From: DATJGR01 sp032124855
GTDB taxonomy: Bacteria > Pseudomonadota > Gammaproteobacteria > Pseudomonadales > Azotimanducaceae
Direction: 5' to 3'
Length of the DNA: 11,958 bases
NCBI GenBank assembly: GCA_032124855.1
Contig: JAQBCT010000221.1
Span: forward strand, 1 to 11,958
Part shown: piece by piece, positions 5,598 through 11,958 of the stretch
Layout of the letters: each line of letters starts with the position of its first letter
Position numbering within the stretch: the first letter of the stretch is position 1
Position numbers and translations under genes: made by a program
Notes under the pieces: model-generated
What the model was told of the DNA's origin: nothing
What the model saw: the letters and a program-made list of their open reading frames with translations, nothing else
The model's database searches: none

Positions 5598-6821
5598 ATG
5601 ACCCATGCCACAGAAATCACCGGTACCTGCGACCCCCGTTTCGCTGCGGTGTGCGACGGCTTCGCCAGTAACTTCGCCGCGGGGCACGAGATCGGCGCGT
5701 CGGTCGCGGTCACGCTGAACGGTCGAAGCGTGGTGGATCTGTGGGCCGGGCATGCAGACAAGGCGAAGTCGCGCGCGTGGCATCGCAATTCCATCGTCAA
5801 TGTCTACTCCACCACGAAGGGCCTCGGTGCGATCTGCGCCAACCTGCTGGTGGAGCGCGGCCAACTGGATCTCGACGCGCCCGTGGCATCCTACTGGCCG
5901 GAATTTGCGCAAGCGGGCAAGGGCAATCTGCCGGTGCGCTACTGCCTGTCACACCAGGCAGGACTGCCCGCCATCAAGAAACCGTTAGCGGCCGCCGATC
6001 TTTTCGACTGGCACAAGATGTGCGCCGAACTGGCCGCGCAGGAACCTTGGTGGCCACCCGGCAGCGCCCACGGTTATCACGCCTTCACCTACGGCTGGCT
6101 CGTCGGCGAACTTGTACGCCGCGTCAGTGGCCGCAATATCGGGCGGTACTTTCGCGAAGAGATCGCGCATCCACTGGCGCTCGATGCCTTCATCGGCTGC
6201 GGTCCGGAACTGGATGAGCGCATCGCGGAACTTAATCCAGCACCGCCGCCAGCGGCCGGGACGGCAGATCGGCTCGCAAATATGCTGGCCGACAAGGAGT
6301 CGCTGGCTGGAAAGACGTTCGGCAATCCGCCAGCGCTGGCTCCCGGTATGGTGAACAGTCGTGCCTGGCGTGGCGCAGAGATCTGCAGCGCAAACGGTCA
6401 TACCAACGCGCGCGCGCTGGCGCGCTTCTATGCCGCACTCGCTGCATGGACGCGCGGTGAGGCCTTCGGTGGCGTGCAGCTCATGTCGAAAGCTGGCATG
6501 GCGCGGACACGTGCGGAACAGGCGGCCGGCATCGACCGCGTGCTGGGGCTGTCCAATCGCATCGCGCTGGGCTTCATGTTGCCAAGTCCGATGCGGCGTT
6601 TCTCGGACAATCCTCAGGCATTTGGCCATGCGGGCGCGGGCGGCTCGATCGGCTTCTGCGACCCCGAGAACGGCGTGTCGTTTGCCTACACGATGAATCA
6701 GATGCACAGCGGCGGGCCGGGGGGCGATCCGCGCTGGTGGCCCATGATCGGCGCGATGTACGCGGCCATTGGCGTCCCATTCACACCGCCGACAACCGGC
6801 GCCGGCACCAGCGTGGGCTGA
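5598..6821 (+). CDS. Serine hydrolase of the class C beta-lactamase / EstB esterase family
   Basis: A 407-residue beta-lactamase-fold serine hydrolase. Most relatives are esterases or peptidases rather than antibiotic-degrading enzymes. The catalytic motif SxxK is S71-TTK74 in VNVYSTTKGLGA. Y160 in HGYHAFTYGWLVGELV replaces the tyrosine of the YxN motif. GHAGAGGSIGF (343-353) gives the HxG motif on strand beta-3. RYCLSHQAGLP (114-124) is a typical family motif. There is no signal peptide, so it is probably cytoplasmic, unlike secreted AmpC. The start ATG at 5598 (MTHATEITGTCDPRFAAV) is chosen because the frame remains open upstream only through the ArsR gene. The sequence MTHATEI begins where family members normally begin, and a promoter-like element lies just before it. 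The pterin dehydratase gene follows after 22 bp. The substrate is unknown. Confidence 0.92.
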   Translation: MTHATEITGTCDPRFAAVCDGFASNFAAGHEIGASVAVTLNGRSVVDLWAGHADKAKSRAWHRNSIVNVYSTTKGLGAICANLLVERGQLDLDAPVASYWPEFAQAGKGNLPVRYCLSHQAGLPAIKKPLAAADLFDWHKMCAELAAQEPWWPPGSAHGYHAFTYGWLVGELVRRVSGRNIGRYFREEIAHPLALDAFIGCGPELDERIAELNPAPPPAAGTADRLANMLADKESLAGKTFGNPPALAPGMVNSRAWRGAEICSANGHTNARALARFYAALAAWTRGEAFGGVQLMSKAGMARTRAEQAAGIDRVLGLSNRIALGFMLPSPMRRFSDNPQAFGHAGAGGSIGFCDPENGVSFAYTMNQMHSGGPGGDPRWWPMIGAMYAAIGVPFTPPTTGAGTSVG

Positions 6822-6830
6822 GATTCATTC

Positions 6831-6837
6831 AAGGAGG
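6831..6837 (+). promoter_or_regulatory. Consensus Shine-Dalgarno AAGGAGG
   Basis: The strongest ribosome-binding site in the window, six bases before the ATG at 6844. It fixes the start of the pterin dehydratase and argues against the earlier in-frame ATG at 6769, which lies inside the hydrolase gene. Confidence 0.85.
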
Positions 6838-6843
6838 CTGCAT

Positions 6844-7146
6844 ATGGTTCACCGCGCACTGGCCGGCGAGGAAATCGCGGATTCACTCGCAAAACTCAAT
6901 GCGACTGCCGCCAGTCCCTGGGCGGTCGTGGATGGAAAACTACACAAGCAGTTTCAATTCAGCGATTTCGTCGCAGCGTTCGGATTCATGACGCAAGCGG
7001 CGCTGGTGGCCGAGCGAATGAACCACCATCCTGAATGGTTCAACGTCTATCGAACTGTGCGGGTCGACCTCACGACGCATGACGTCAACGGAATCTCCGA
7101 GCGCGATTTTGCATTAGCGCGGGCGATGGATGCGATTGCCCGTTAA
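6844..7146 (+). CDS. phhB: Pterin-4a-carbinolamine dehydratase
   Basis: A 100-residue PCD/DCoH protein (EC 4.2.1.96) that dehydrates 4a-hydroxytetrahydrobiopterin so that the cofactor of aromatic amino acid hydroxylases can be recycled. The active-site signature is intact: H61, H62 and P63 in MNHHPEWFNVYRTV, W65, Y69, H79 in TTHDVNGIS, and the terminal D88. The start is fixed by the AAGGAGG site. Length is typical (about 95-118). It sits 22 bp after the serine hydrolase and 35 bp before the VOC gene. No phenylalanine hydroxylase is present in the window. PCD-like genes also occur in bacteria without that enzyme, where their role is less clear. The symbol follows the bacterial phhB convention and does not imply linkage to phhA. 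Confidence 0.95.
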   Translation: MVHRALAGEEIADSLAKLNATAASPWAVVDGKLHKQFQFSDFVAAFGFMTQAALVAERMNHHPEWFNVYRTVRVDLTTHDVNGISERDFALARAMDAIAR

Positions 7147-7149
7147 CAT

Positions 7150-7169
7150 CGACGGAACTGTCACCGTCG
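7150..7169 (+). repeat. Short inverted repeat between PCD and VOC genes
   Basis: CGACGG (7150-7155) and CCGTCG (7164-7169) form a perfect 6-bp stem with an 8-base loop, just after the PCD stop. No T-tract follows, and the VOC ribosome-binding site starts two bases later. It is therefore more likely an RNA-processing or attenuating hairpin, or chance, than a terminator. Confidence 0.3.
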
Positions 7170-7181
7170 CGGAGCGTCGCC

Positions 7182-7637
7182 ATGATCGTCGGTATTCATC
7201 ACGTTGCCATATCCGTTCCCGATCTCGAACGCGGCCTCGCCTTCTATCGCGATACGCTGGGTTTTGAAGTGGCGGAGCGTTCCGCATGGGATCGCGATAA
7301 TCCCATGGCCGATCGTGCCATCGGGCTGCCGCAGTCGTCTGCGAAGATGGCCATGCTGAAGGCTCCCAACGCCTTCATCGAGCTGTGGCAATACGCCAAC
7401 CCCGAACCGCTGGACCGGCGCGGCCGGCCGTGCGACTACGGCTACGCGCATTTCTGCCTGCAGGTGGATGGCATCCAGGCCGAGTACGACCGCCTGGTGG
7501 CAGCAGGCATGGAATTCGTGGGGCCGCCGGTCGACTTCGGTGTTGCCGCGGCCATTTACGGCCGCGATCCGTTCGGCAATACCATCGAGCTGTACGAGAT
7601 TCGCGACCCCGCCCGCGCGCAACTCGAGCGGCACTAG
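7182..7637 (+). CDS. VOC-superfamily (glyoxalase I/dioxygenase fold) protein
   Basis: A 151-residue vicinal-oxygen-chelate protein with two beta-alpha-beta-beta-beta modules. Putative metal ligands are H7 (IHHVAISVPDLERGLAFYRDTLGFEV), E67 (FIELWQY), H90 (YAHFCLQVDGI) and E136 (GNTIELYEI), the H-E-H-E pattern of glyoxalase I-like enzymes. The last motif, YGRDPFGNTIEL, is a family hallmark. The family includes lactoylglutathione lyase, methylmalonyl-CoA epimerase, extradiol dioxygenases and fosfomycin-resistance enzymes. Length and motifs alone do not separate these, but an extradiol dioxygenase (about 300 residues) is unlikely. A GGAG-like site about 9 bases upstream supports the ATG. The stop is one base before the ATG of ThuA, implying coupling. 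Confidence 0.92.
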   Translation: MIVGIHHVAISVPDLERGLAFYRDTLGFEVAERSAWDRDNPMADRAIGLPQSSAKMAMLKAPNAFIELWQYANPEPLDRRGRPCDYGYAHFCLQVDGIQAEYDRLVAAGMEFVGPPVDFGVAAAIYGRDPFGNTIELYEIRDPARAQLERH

Positions 7638-7638
7638 C

Positions 7639-8478
7639 ATGGGCGCCAAGACATCCGTCCTGATCGTCACCAAGGGTCACGATTTCGACCACGACGCTTT
7701 TCTGGCGATGTTCGCCGCGATGGACGACGTGACAACAACACTGGTAGAGCAACCCGCCGCCCAGGTGCTGCTGGGTCCGGAGCATGTCGGCGCGTATGGC
7801 TGCGTGCTGTTCTACGATATGTGCGGCATTCCGGGCATTGGCGCGTCTCACGACGGTGCCAGCGACGCCGGTCTGCCAACAGAACAATACAGGTGCGCGA
7901 TCGAAGCCCTCGTGGAACGCGGCACCGGCGTCGTGATGCTCAATCACGCCACCGTATCCTGGCCGAACTGGCCGCTCTGGCGACAGCTCTCCGGCACTTC
8001 GTTCATGCTGAGCAAGGGCATGTTGAACGGCGTGGAGGTACCCGGCTCCGGGTATCGCGGCGGTCACGGACCGCTGGCCAATCCAACCCTGCGGCTGGTG
8101 CCCACGTGTGCACATCCCGTGCTCGAGGGCCTGCAGGATGGCTTCGACATCACGGATGAAATCTATCTGAAGACGGCCGAATTCGAAGCCCACGTATTAC
8201 CGCTGCTGCGGGGCGACTATCGCTTCGCCGCTGAAAATTTCACGCCCCCGCCGCTGGCGCCGGCTGCGGAGCGCGAAAGCTGGGCGCATCCCGCGGGCAG
8301 CAATCTCATCGTGTGGGGCAATGCGCTGCGTTCAAGCCCGGTGGTTGCCTGCGACGTCGGCGATGGCCCGGCGGCATTCGAGAGTCCGCACTTTCGGCGT
8401 CTGCTGCACAACGCGGTGCGCTGGGTGGCATCACCTGATGCACGCGCGTGGGCGCGGACCTTCAAGCAGCCTTCGTAA
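7639..8478 (+). CDS. ThuA domain-containing protein
   Basis: A 279-residue ThuA-like (trehalose utilization) protein with a class I glutamine amidotransferase-like fold. Family marks are the opening strand SVLIVTKGHDFDHDAFLAMF (residues 6-25), VLFYDMCGIP (56-65), the block GTGVVMLNHATVSWPNWPLWRQLSG (95-119), CAHPVLEGLQDGFDITDEIYL (155-175) and the C-terminal HFRRLLHNAVRWV (252-264). The GATase catalytic cysteine nucleophile motif is absent, as in the family. ThuA proteins have been tied to disaccharide and keto-glycoside catabolism, but this copy has no sugar transporter or ThuB-like dehydrogenase beside it. The start ATG at 7639 lies one base after the VOC stop; a longer frame back to 7468 lies inside the VOC gene. 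The 3' end overlaps the P450 gene on the other strand by 17 bp. Confidence 0.9.
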   Translation: MGAKTSVLIVTKGHDFDHDAFLAMFAAMDDVTTTLVEQPAAQVLLGPEHVGAYGCVLFYDMCGIPGIGASHDGASDAGLPTEQYRCAIEALVERGTGVVMLNHATVSWPNWPLWRQLSGTSFMLSKGMLNGVEVPGSGYRGGHGPLANPTLRLVPTCAHPVLEGLQDGFDITDEIYLKTAEFEAHVLPLLRGDYRFAAENFTPPPLAPAAERESWAHPAGSNLIVWGNALRSSPVVACDVGDGPAAFESPHFRRLLHNAVRWVASPDARAWARTFKQPS

Positions 8479-9787
8479 ACTGCAGTTTCAGTTCCAGCGT
8501 GCCCAGCATGATGCCGGGCTGGTGCATGAACGTATTGCCGGGGGCGTAGGCGATGCCATCCAGACGATCCAGCAGGCGCGTCCACGCAATGGACTGTTCC
8601 AGCCTCGAAATACCCGCACCGGGACACACACGTGGACCTGCTGAAAAGGTCAGATGCCGACTCACTGCTTTGCGATCCAGCTGTAGCTCATGCGGACACT
8701 CGAACTCTTCTGCATCGATATTCGCCGCCGCCCAGCGCAGATGCAGCAGCGAGCCGGCCGGCACGTTCACGCCCTGAAATACCTCGTCCCGGCTGGTGAT
8801 GCGCGTCGACAGCCCCTGCGTGGGCGCACGCAACCGCATGCCTTCCTCTATGAAGTGCCGGACCTTGTCGCGATCCGCCTTGATGGCGCCGAAGACCCCG
8901 TCGCGCTCGCACAGCAGCTGGGCCTGCTCCTCCAGGGCGTACTGGGTCGTCTCGAGTCCGCCGATGATCATCGCGTAGACGATGCCGTTGATTTCCAGAT
9001 CCGTCAGCTTGCGGCCCAGCGCCTGATACGTGGTCTGCGTCAAAAAGCTGATCATGTCGTCTTCGGGATGCGCGCGCTTTTTCAGTACATGGCCGTGCAC
9101 ATACTCCTTGAACCCGTCCAGCAACTTGAACTGCTCAACCGTCTGCTGGTGCGTCAGCACATTACGATGCCCGCGTCCGTAAACGAACGCGGCCACCTGG
9201 GCTGTACCCCATTCTGCCAGGCGCGGGATATCCTCCAGCGGAAAGCCCAAGACGTTGGCCATCACCCTCTGCGGCAGCGGGCGGGCGAACTCGGATATGA
9301 ATTCGACTTCGCCGCGATCGATCCAGTTGTCGATGAGCTGATCCACGCAGCGGGTGATCATCTGCGTATGCCGACTGGCGCCGGGCCCCACCCAGGGATC
9401 GGTCAGTTCCTGACGGTGCGCGCGCCATAATTCGATCGTCGGGCGAAGCGTCATCATCGACGCCATCATCGCATTGACCTGCGGCAGATCCTCAGCCGCC
9501 AGGCCGCTCTGTTGCATCTGATCAACCGCGATCGACAGCGTCGGCGGAAACCGCACCGGATCGCGCACGACGCGCGCAATGTCCGCATATTTGGTGAGGA
9601 CATAGCCATCGCTGCCTTCCCCAGCGCCTTCTCCGGCCAGCCGCAATACGGGTGCCTGCTCGTGCAGAATGGCGTACGCCTCGTACCAATGTTCCTGCGC
9701 CCCGGGCGAGAACAGATCCACGTCGTCCAGACCATGCGGACAGCGCGTGGCACTGAGCATGTGATTGGGGGTTTTGGCTTCGTTCAT
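8462..9787 (-). CDS. Cytochrome P450, bacterial class I type
   Basis: A 441-residue soluble cytochrome P450, a haem-thiolate monooxygenase that inserts one oxygen atom into an organic substrate using two electrons from a ferredoxin system. All hallmarks are present: the I-helix oxygen-activation motif GGLETT (276-281), the K-helix ExxR at E315-R318 (EEGMR), and the haem loop FSAGPRVCPG (381-390) with axial ligand C388. There is no membrane anchor. The start ATG at 9787 is secure: GGAG (9796-9793 on the minus strand) lies 5 bases upstream and an in-frame TAG directly precedes it. It follows the outer-membrane barrel gene by 32 bp on the same strand, so co-transcription is likely. It converges on ThuA with a 17-bp overlap and has no terminator of its own before the stop. 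No ferredoxin or reductase gene is nearby. The substrate cannot be assigned. Confidence 0.97.
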   Translation of the reverse strand: MNEAKTPNHMLSATRCPHGLDDVDLFSPGAQEHWYEAYAILHEQAPVLRLAGEGAGEGSDGYVLTKYADIARVVRDPVRFPPTLSIAVDQMQQSGLAAEDLPQVNAMMASMMTLRPTIELWRAHRQELTDPWVGPGASRHTQMITRCVDQLIDNWIDRGEVEFISEFARPLPQRVMANVLGFPLEDIPRLAEWGTAQVAAFVYGRGHRNVLTHQQTVEQFKLLDGFKEYVHGHVLKKRAHPEDDMISFLTQTTYQALGRKLTDLEINGIVYAMIIGGLETTQYALEEQAQLLCERDGVFGAIKADRDKVRHFIEEGMRLRAPTQGLSTRITSRDEVFQGVNVPAGSLLHLRWAAANIDAEEFECPHELQLDRKAVSRHLTFSAGPRVCPGAGISRLEQSIAWTRLLDRLDGIAYAPGNTFMHQPGIMLGTLELKLQFTKAA

Positions 9788-9819
9788 CTACGCTCCACCA
9801 TGTCGATTCCTTGCCTCGC

Positions 9820-10488
9820 TTACTGCTCGAATTGTAGTTCGAGCAGTACGCTGTTCAGCGTCGAGTTATTCGACGAATTCAGGATATCGTCCGCAATCTC
9901 GAATGACTGCAGTTCCAGCCGCAGTTGCCAGCTGGGCGTAATGTTCACACCCATGCCGATACCGATGTGAAGGGCCACGTCGTTGTCGTCCACCGAGCGG
10001 TCTGCGATTGCGCCATCGAACGACCGGACGAGATGCTGGTCGGCATCGGCCCACCAGTAGGTCGCGCCGGCCTTCAGGTAGGCATTCCAGATGCGCGCGA
10101 ACGGTAGTATGCCCACCACGCTCAACTGCGCGGCTTGCAGATCAAGATCCACATCGTTGTTGAAGAAGTCGTTCAGGTCGGAGACGTACGCGAACTGATC
10201 ATTCCACGTCGGCTGACCTGCATTCAGATAGCCGACCTCGGCTGCCACATAGCGCGTGAAGCGATAGCCGGTATACACCGCGAGCGATGCGGCTGCGTCA
10301 CCGGATTCATAATCGTTGCCGTAGTCGTAGCAGCAATCGTTGCAGCAGGAATCATTGTCGTCTTCCACCGATACATTCGATGCACCGCCGCCGGCACCGA
10401 AATAGAAACCGCGCGCGTCGTTGGAGTCCGCGGCAACTGCAAGCGGCGCTGCACCCAGCACGAGCCACACAACCAGAGAGCGCTTCAC
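9820..10488 (-). CDS. Small outer-membrane beta-barrel protein with CCxxCC loop
   Basis: A predicted 222-residue exported barrel protein. A Sec signal peptide is clear: MKRS, hydrophobic core LVVWLVLGAAPLA, and a likely signal-peptidase site near AVAA (17-20). The mature part has alternating strands such as GFYFGAGGGASNVSV, ASLAVYTGYRFTRYVAAEVGYL, AYLKAGATYWW, VALHIGIGMGVNI and WQLRLELQSF. It ends in a strand with F third from the end (LELQFEQ), like OmpW/OprF-type 8-strand barrels. The first loop (43-64) is very acidic and carries C48, C49, C52 and C53. The GTG at 10488 is chosen because CTGGAG (10499-10494) lies 5 bases upstream and it starts directly with a signal peptide; an alternative GTG at 10503 adds MPGVD. 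It precedes the P450 by 32 bp. A role in uptake of the P450 substrate is inference. Confidence 0.82.
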   Translation of the reverse strand: MKRSLVVWLVLGAAPLAVAADSNDARGFYFGAGGGASNVSVEDDNDSCCNDCCYDYGNDYESGDAAASLAVYTGYRFTRYVAAEVGYLNAGQPTWNDQFAYVSDLNDFFNNDVDLDLQAAQLSVVGILPFARIWNAYLKAGATYWWADADQHLVRSFDGAIADRSVDDNDVALHIGIGMGVNITPSWQLRLELQSFEIADDILNSSNNSTLNSVLLELQFEQ

Positions 10489-10642
10489 ATCCACTCCAGG
10501 CACTCAGCGCAACTGAACCCAGTGTTCCATTAATGCGAACGTAGAGAAAGGTCGTGAATACGCAAATCCCCCGGTATCGCGCTAGCGCCGATCCCGCATA
10601 CCTGCGATAGGATGGGCGCATCATCGACAGGCTCACCTCCCC
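10489..10642. promoter_or_regulatory. Divergent intergenic region barrel/Rieske oxygenase
   Basis: This 154-bp region serves two divergent units. For the barrel-P450 unit, TTGCGT (10565-10560), a 16-bp spacer and TACGTT (10543-10538) on the minus strand form a reasonable promoter. For the Rieske gene, TAGGAT (10608-10613) is a possible -10 without a convincing -35. A 10-bp perfect palindrome, GCGCTAGCGC (10579-10588), lies between the two. TATCGC (10575-10580) and GCGATA (10604-10609) form a wider inverted repeat around it. This arrangement fits a shared regulator site, but no regulator gene is adjacent. Confidence 0.45.
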
Positions 10643-11958
10643 ATGTCCCACGATCTGACGCAACCGAGCAATCCCACGCTGGCGCCTGGCGAGGCGCGTT
10701 GCCCGGGACCCTCGACACGCGACATTATCCTGGCCGACGCGGACGGTGCACCGACCGCACTCACCGACGAGGCATACCAGTTTCTGGGGGATGCCGACAT
10801 CCCGTTCTCGCGCTACACATCGAGTGCGTTCTACGACGCCGAAATTACGCAGATGTGGTCGCGTACGTGGCAGTGGGCGTGCCGCGAGGAGCAGATTCCC
10901 GCAGTCGGTGATTACGTGGTGTACGACGTCGGCCCGTATTCGGTGCTGGTGATCCGAGAGTCCACGGGGCAGATCAAGGCATTCGTCAATTCCTGCCCGC
11001 ACCGCGGCATGCAGTTCTGCGAAGCCGGCAGTCACGGCTCAGGCAAACAGTTCCTTCGCTGCCCGTTTCACGGCATGTCGTGGCATCTCGACGGCTCGCT
11101 GCGGGAGATCCCGTGCCGCTGGGACTTTCCGCATATCAACGAAGCCACATTCCGGCTGACTGAAATTCCGTCGGGCACCTGGGGCGGTTTTGTTTTCATC
11201 AATCTGGACCGCGAGCACGCGCCACCGTTGCAGGACTATCTCGAAGTGCTGCCTGAGCATTTCCGCACCTGGCGGCTCGAGGATCGGTTCATCGCGCTGC
11301 ACATGGAGAAGATCCTGCCCGGCAACTGGAAGATGGTGCTGGAGGGTTTTCTCGAGGCCTTTCATGTGCTGGCCACGCATCCTGAAGGCCTGCGCACCGC
11401 GGGCGACGCCAATGCGCAGTACGACATCTTCGGCAGCAACGTTACGCGGTTTGTGCACACCATCGGCTATCCCAGTCCCCACCTGCGCAACCAGCCGACC
11501 CAAGCCGAACTATTTGGCGCACTCGGCCATGATCCCGCCACGCTGCCGGCGGGGATCGGTGCGCGACAGCGTCATGCCGAGATCACCCGCCAGCGCGTCG
11601 GCGCGCGGATGAATGTCGATCTGGGCAGCGTGAGCAACAGTGAACTGCTCGACTCCATTGAATATCACGTCTTTCCGAATGCCTGCTTCTTTCCCGGCAT
11701 CAATATTCCCCTGGTGTATCGCTTCCGTCCGCTGGACGTGGATCACACCGTCCACGAGATCCTGCTGCTGCAGCCGGTGCCCGACGGCGGCCCCCGGCCG
11801 CAGCCCGCACCCGTCATCAAACTGGGCATCGACGACTCATACACCACTGTGCCCGAGTTCGCGGCCACCGGCCTTGCCTATGTGCTCGACCAGGACACGG
11901 AGAACTTTCGGCGTCAGCGTGCGGGCATCAAGGCATCGTTGAAGGCCGGCGCGACGCT
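10643..11958 (+). CDS. Rieske non-haem iron oxygenase, alpha subunit, C-terminus cut off
   Basis: The first 438 codons of an aromatic-ring-hydroxylating-type oxygenase alpha subunit run off the right edge. The Rieske [2Fe-2S] cluster is bound by C118/H120 (SCPHRGMQFC) and C140/H143 (RCPFHGMSW). The catalytic domain starts at NWKMVLEGFLEAFHVLATHP (228-247), where H241 and H246 are iron ligands and E238 replaces the aspartate that usually bridges the two centres. HVFPN is at 342-346, and the carboxylate iron ligand is probably D416 or D418 in LDQDTENFRRQ. The ATG at 10643 lacks a strong Shine-Dalgarno. An N-terminal tail of about 50 residues precedes the domain. Length suggests about 450-470 residues when complete. 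Substrates of relatives range from aromatics to steroids and quaternary amines; none can be chosen here. No beta subunit or reductase is visible. Confidence 0.95.
   Translation, partial: MSHDLTQPSNPTLAPGEARCPGPSTRDIILADADGAPTALTDEAYQFLGDADIPFSRYTSSAFYDAEITQMWSRTWQWACREEQIPAVGDYVVYDVGPYSVLVIRESTGQIKAFVNSCPHRGMQFCEAGSHGSGKQFLRCPFHGMSWHLDGSLREIPCRWDFPHINEATFRLTEIPSGTWGGFVFINLDREHAPPLQDYLEVLPEHFRTWRLEDRFIALHMEKILPGNWKMVLEGFLEAFHVLATHPEGLRTAGDANAQYDIFGSNVTRFVHTIGYPSPHLRNQPTQAELFGALGHDPATLPAGIGARQRHAEITRQRVGARMNVDLGSVSNSELLDSIEYHVFPNACFFPGINIPLVYRFRPLDVDHTVHEILLLQPVPDGGPRPQPAPVIKLGIDDSYTTVPEFAATGLAYVLDQDTENFRRQRAGIKASLKAGAT

Noticed and set aside
8039..8054. Near-perfect 16-bp palindrome TACCCGG-CT-CCGGGTA within ThuA
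   Set aside because: It falls inside conserved coding sequence (VPGSGYR), has no T-tract and is not near any gene boundary; codon choice in GC-rich DNA explains it.
7375..8193. A 272-codon minus-strand frame across the VOC and ThuA genes
   Set aside because: It is antisense to two recognised families and low-complexity in R, H and G, with no motif.
10352..11035. A 227-codon minus-strand frame running from the Rieske gene into the barrel gene
   Set aside because: It is antisense to the Rieske cluster region, crosses the divergent promoter region and is cysteine/arginine-rich noise.
1..11958. Mobile elements, CRISPR arrays, tRNA/rRNA genes, toxin-antitoxin or classical defence cassettes
   Set aside because: None was seen on either strand: no transposase or integrase motifs, no direct-repeat arrays, no tRNA-like folds in the short intergenic gaps. 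The nuclease-EVE pair is the only defence-like hint and is listed as a finding.

Overview
The window is gene-dense (about 95% coding), GC-rich DNA. It reads as a chromosomal segment of a free-living, metabolically versatile proteobacterium. Intergenic gaps are short, genes overlap by a few bases, GTG starts occur, and the families present (cytochrome P450, Rieske oxygenase, SDR, ThuA, EstB-like hydrolase, small outer-membrane barrel) are typical of Gammaproteobacteria such as Steroidobacteraceae/Nevskiales-type lineages. That lineage guess rests on gene content only. No tRNA, rRNA, CRISPR, insertion sequence, phage or plasmid gene was found. Two genes are cut by the window edges: the amidase at the left and the Rieske oxygenase at the right.

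Layout. (1) 1-1059, minus: an amidase-signature hydrolase whose C-terminus lies outside the window. A 90-bp divergent region follows. (2) 1150-4697, plus: a run of four tightly packed genes. These are an SDR of the 3-alpha-hydroxysteroid dehydrogenase/carbonyl reductase architecture, a FEN/PIN-type 5'-3' exonuclease overlapping it by ATGA, an EVE-domain protein, and a PLP-dependent group II decarboxylase-like enzyme. (3) 4698-5538, plus: a self-contained regulatory cassette. A promoter whose -35/-10 spacer is almost filled by an 8-bp perfect inverted repeat drives an SRPBCC (AHSA1-like) protein and an overlapping ArsR-family repressor. (4) 5598-8478, plus: a serine beta-lactamase-fold hydrolase, pterin-4a-carbinolamine dehydratase (strongest Shine-Dalgarno in the window), a VOC/glyoxalase-fold protein and a ThuA-domain protein. 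(5) 10488-8462, minus: a small outer-membrane beta-barrel protein with a tetracysteine CCxxCC cluster, followed 32 bp later by a cytochrome P450 whose 3' end overlaps ThuA convergently by 17 bp. (6) 10643-end, plus: a Rieske non-haem iron oxygenase alpha subunit, divergent from the barrel gene.

Working together. Amidase, SDR, serine hydrolase, VOC protein, P450 and Rieske oxygenase suggest uptake and oxidative or hydrolytic breakdown of hydrophobic or aromatic/terpenoid/steroid-like substrates, but the substrate cannot be read from the sequence. Neither oxygenase has a ferredoxin or reductase gene in the window, so electrons must come from elsewhere. The most self-contained regulatory unit is the SRPBCC-ArsR cassette. 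The most unusual protein feature is the CCxxCC loop of the outer-membrane protein.
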